Under the pieces are notes generated by a model. The model was given only the letters and a program-made list of their open reading frames with translations. It did no database searches and had not been told where the DNA came from. Below are positions 15,173 through 16,755 of a DNA stretch of 16,755 bases, one piece after another. Where the stretch lies: contig CAYSJJ010000078.1 in assembly GCA_964431365.1 (NCBI GenBank), positions 1 to 16,755 on the forward strand, in the 5' to 3' direction. Positions within the stretch are counted from its first letter, which is position 1, and every line of letters starts with the position of its first letter. Made by a program: the position numbers and the translations under genes. Source of the stretch: Geomobilibacter sp964431365. Its GTDB lineage: Bacteria; Desulfobacterota; Desulfuromonadia; Geobacterales; DSM-12255.

Positions 15173-15285
15173 GATTCAACGGCGGATCAACGCTGAAAAT
15201 GACGGATTAACGCGGAAGATGTGTAACAAAATTATTTCGATCCGCGTTAATCCGTTCACAATCCGCATTTATCCGTGTTGAATTG
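15173..15285 (+). repeat. Composite palindromic intergenic element between lnt and prfB
   Basis: Inner perfect inverted repeat of 15 bp: 15202-15216 against 15241-15255 (CGGATTAACGCGGA core), with a 24-nt AT-rich loop. An outer imperfect repeat pairs 15173-15193 with 15265-15285. The arms are built from an 11-nt unit CGGAT(C/T)AACGC that occurs twice in direct order (15183 and 15203, 20 nt apart) and twice inverted with variation (15244 and 15265, 21 nt apart). It fills nearly all of the gap after lnt. It may serve as transcript end or mRNA stabiliser, or be a REP-like repeat; there is no T-run typical of an intrinsic terminator. Confidence 0.75.
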
Positions 15286-15324
15286 CAGTTACGGTTTGCT
15301 GATCAAACGACAAAGGAGTTACCG

Positions 15325-16438
15325 ATGTTCAGAGAAGAAGTAGCCAGAATGGAAGCCTTTGCAGAGCGGATCGCCAAACTCCGGGGGTCTCTTTGACATA
15401 GATCGCAAACGGGAAGACCTGCAGGAGATGGAGGCGCGGATTGCGGTCCCCGGTTTCTGGGACAATCCGGATGCGGCCCAGGAGATCCTGCGGGAGCGGA
15501 CGGTCCTGGAAAAGGCCGTGGAGGGGTGGGACAGGCTCTGTCGCCAGCTTGAGGACGTCAAGGTCCTGATCGAGCTGGGGAGCGAGGCCGAAGACGATGA
15601 TACCCTGGCCGAGGTGCACGAACTGAACGATGCACTGGAAAAGGGGGTGGAGGCGGCCGAATTCCAGAAGATGCTCTCCGGCCCCCACGATCGAAACTCC
15701 TGCTACCTCTCCATCAATGCCGGGGCCGGCGGCACCGAATCCCAGGACTGGGCCGAGATGCTGCTCCGCATGTACCTCCGCTACAGCGAGCGGAAAGGGT
15801 GGAAGCGGGAGATCACCGAATTTCAGGCCGGTGAAGAGGCGGGGATGAAGAGCTGCACGGTCACCGTGACCGGCGAGTATGCCTACGGGTATCTCAAGGC
15901 CGAGGCCGGCATCCACCGCCTGGTGCGGATCTCGCCGTTCGACAGCAATGCCCGTCGCCACACCTCGTTTGCCTCGGTCTTCATCTTTCCGGAGATCGCC
16001 GATGACATCGAGGTAAAGATCAACGAGTCGGACCTGCGGGTCGATACCTACCGTTCCAGCGGCGCCGGCGGCCAGCACGTCAACACCACCGATTCGGCGG
16101 TCCGGATCACCCACAATCCGACCGGCATCGTGGTCGCCTGCCAGAGCGAGCGTAGCCAGCACATGAACAAGGCGGCGGCCATGAAGGTGCTCCGGTCGAA
16201 GCTGTACGAACGGGAGATCCAGGAGCGCGAGTCCAAGGCTGCCGAGATCGGCGGCGAAAAGAAGGAGATCGGCTGGGGAAGCCAGATCCGGTCGTACGTG
16301 CTGCATCCGTACAAGATGGTGAAGGACCTGCGGACCGGCGTCGAGACCGGCAACCCGGACGCGGTGCTGGACGGCGACCTGGAAGAGTTCGTGGTGGCGT
16401 ATCTGATGGGGGTCCGCCGCAACGTGACCGACGATTGA
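15325..16438 (+). CDS. prfB: Peptide chain release factor 2, with +1 programmed frameshift
   Basis: The ATG at 15325 follows AAGGAG by 6 nt and opens 23 codons that end at an in-frame TGA (15394-15396). The ribosome must slip by +1 at CTT-TGA-C and continue with GAC at 15395, giving a 370-aa protein ending in TGA at 16436-16438. The joined sequence LRGSL-DIDRKREDLQEMEAR reads as normal RF2. SPF at 203-205 is the RF2 tripeptide that reads UGA and UAA, and GGQ at 248-250 is the peptidyl-hydrolysis motif; both lie within two residues of the E. coli positions. The internal stop is not damage: low RF2 slows termination at UGA and raises frameshifting, so the level is self-adjusting. Confidence 0.97.
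15383..15397 (+). promoter_or_regulatory. prfB +1 recoding site
   Basis: An internal Shine-Dalgarno-like GGGGG (15383-15387), then TCT, then the slippery CTT-TGA-C (15391-15397). The spacing of three nucleotides between the G-run and CTT is the same as in E. coli prfB (GGG-TAT-CTT-TGA-C). The C after TGA is the poor termination context used by the family. Confidence 0.96.
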
Positions 16439-16453
16439 GCTGTAAATAAGCAC

Positions 16454-16634
16454 ACCGCAGAGGACGCAGAGGGGCGCAGAGGAAGCAAGGAGGCCTTACA
16501 GCGGGGTATGGATCAACGTTGACAGCAGGATGAAGTCTTGTCGGCCTGATCTAGCTCTCCTGATTCGCCATCCGTGTACATCCGTGGCTCGATCGAAGTT
16601 TTCTTCCTCTGCGAAACTCTGCGACCTCTGCGGT
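16454..16634 (+). repeat. Large inverted repeat with GCAGAGG-rich arms
   Basis: Left arm 16454-16485 and right arm 16603-16634 are each 32 nt and are reverse complements with four mismatches. Each arm holds three tandem-like GCAGAGG units (CCTCTGC/CTCTGCG on the right). The 117-nt interior contains GGATCAACGTTGA (16510-16522) and two ATCCGTG units (16570 and 16580), which recall the 11-nt unit of the element upstream of prfB. The element occupies almost all of the 208-nt gap between prfB and the next gene. It has no open frame worth calling and no transposase, so it is best seen as a non-autonomous or REP-like repeat of unknown role. Confidence 0.8.
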
Positions 16635-16646
16635 AAAAGGTTTACA

Positions 16647-16755
16647 ATGCATCGCATAATCAGAACAGTGTGGCTCGTGTTTCTTGTTCTCTCAACCGCC
16701 ACCCCCGGCTGTGCGGCCCAGCGGAAGGATACGGCGGGGATCAGCCGGGTCGGCT
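16647..16755 (+). CDS. N-terminus of a probable lipoprotein, 3' end outside window
   Basis: 36 codons are visible from the ATG at 16647, with AAAAGG (16635-16640) 6 nt upstream. The start MHRIIRTVWLVFLVLSTATP is a signal peptide with a basic end and hydrophobic core, followed by GCAAQRKDTAG. Cys22 could be lipidated, although TPGC is a weak lipobox because position -3 is Thr rather than Leu, Val or Ala; a secreted protein cut by signal peptidase I is the alternative. The frame is open to the window end, so no family can be named. The ribosome-binding site begins immediately after the right arm of the palindromic element. Confidence 0.7.
   Translation, partial: MHRIIRTVWLVFLVLSTATPGCAAQRKDTAGISRVG

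Noticed and set aside
15183..15275. CRISPR-like repeats
   Set aside because: The units are only 11 nt, the spacing is about 10 nt, and half are inverted. No cas gene is present.
15325..15396. Early stop codon in prfB as a sign of a pseudogene
   Set aside because: The TGA is part of the conserved RF2 recoding signal with correct spacing and sequence, and the rest of the protein is intact.
15329..16453. A 374-codon open frame on the minus strand
   Set aside because: It lies opposite prfB, whose motifs and recoding site are certain. No ribosome-binding site or family was seen for the antisense frame.

Overview
The window is GC-rich, densely packed bacterial DNA. It most resembles a Geobacter-type delta-proteobacterium (Geobacterales/Desulfuromonadia). 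That placement is an inference from the gene set: a lipoprotein multicopper oxidase, GspA/GspB, PilZ, DUF4388 and roadblock proteins, a selenium-dependent tRNA enzyme, and the block HDIG protein - ybeY - dgkA/PAP2 - corC - lnt - prfB. No RNA gene, insertion sequence, CRISPR array or phage gene was seen.

Left part, minus strand (1-5426). A CotA-like multicopper oxidase lipoprotein runs off the left edge and has its own sigma70-type promoter. Upstream of it, on the same strand, is an apparent operon: S41 processing protease (ctpA), GspA/ExeA ATPase, GspB. GspA and GspB overlap by ATGA. No type II secretion structural genes are in the window.

Middle part, plus strand (5581-8015). A possible 21-codon leader peptide precedes an unrecognised 72-residue protein and a PilZ (c-di-GMP receptor-type) protein, and the group ends in a clear intrinsic terminator. 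Next come two adjacent roadblock/LC7 proteins, the first fused to a DUF4388 domain. Roadblock proteins usually partner with small Ras-like GTPases, but none is present here. A convergent minus-strand gene for tRNA 2-selenouridine synthase (mnmH) follows, with a near-consensus promoter that fixes its start.

Right part, plus strand (9232-16755). This looks like a compact cell-envelope operon with overlapping genes: a PgpH-like HDIG membrane phosphodiesterase; ybeY, which overlaps it by 104 nt; a DgkA-PAP2 fusion that could act on undecaprenyl lipids; CorC; and Lnt. prfB (RF2) follows and carries the classic +1 programmed frameshift. It is flanked by two intergenic palindromic repeat elements that share motifs. 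A second lipoprotein gene starts 13 nt after the second element and runs off the right edge.

Most of the window is ordinary housekeeping and envelope biology. The points most worth a second look are the possible ATA-rich leader peptide with its unknown small protein, the two composite palindromes around prfB, the long HDIG/ybeY overlap, the kinase-phosphatase fusion with a degenerate PAP2 motif, and the roadblock pair without a GTPase. I did not find a convincing new multi-gene defence or mobile system.
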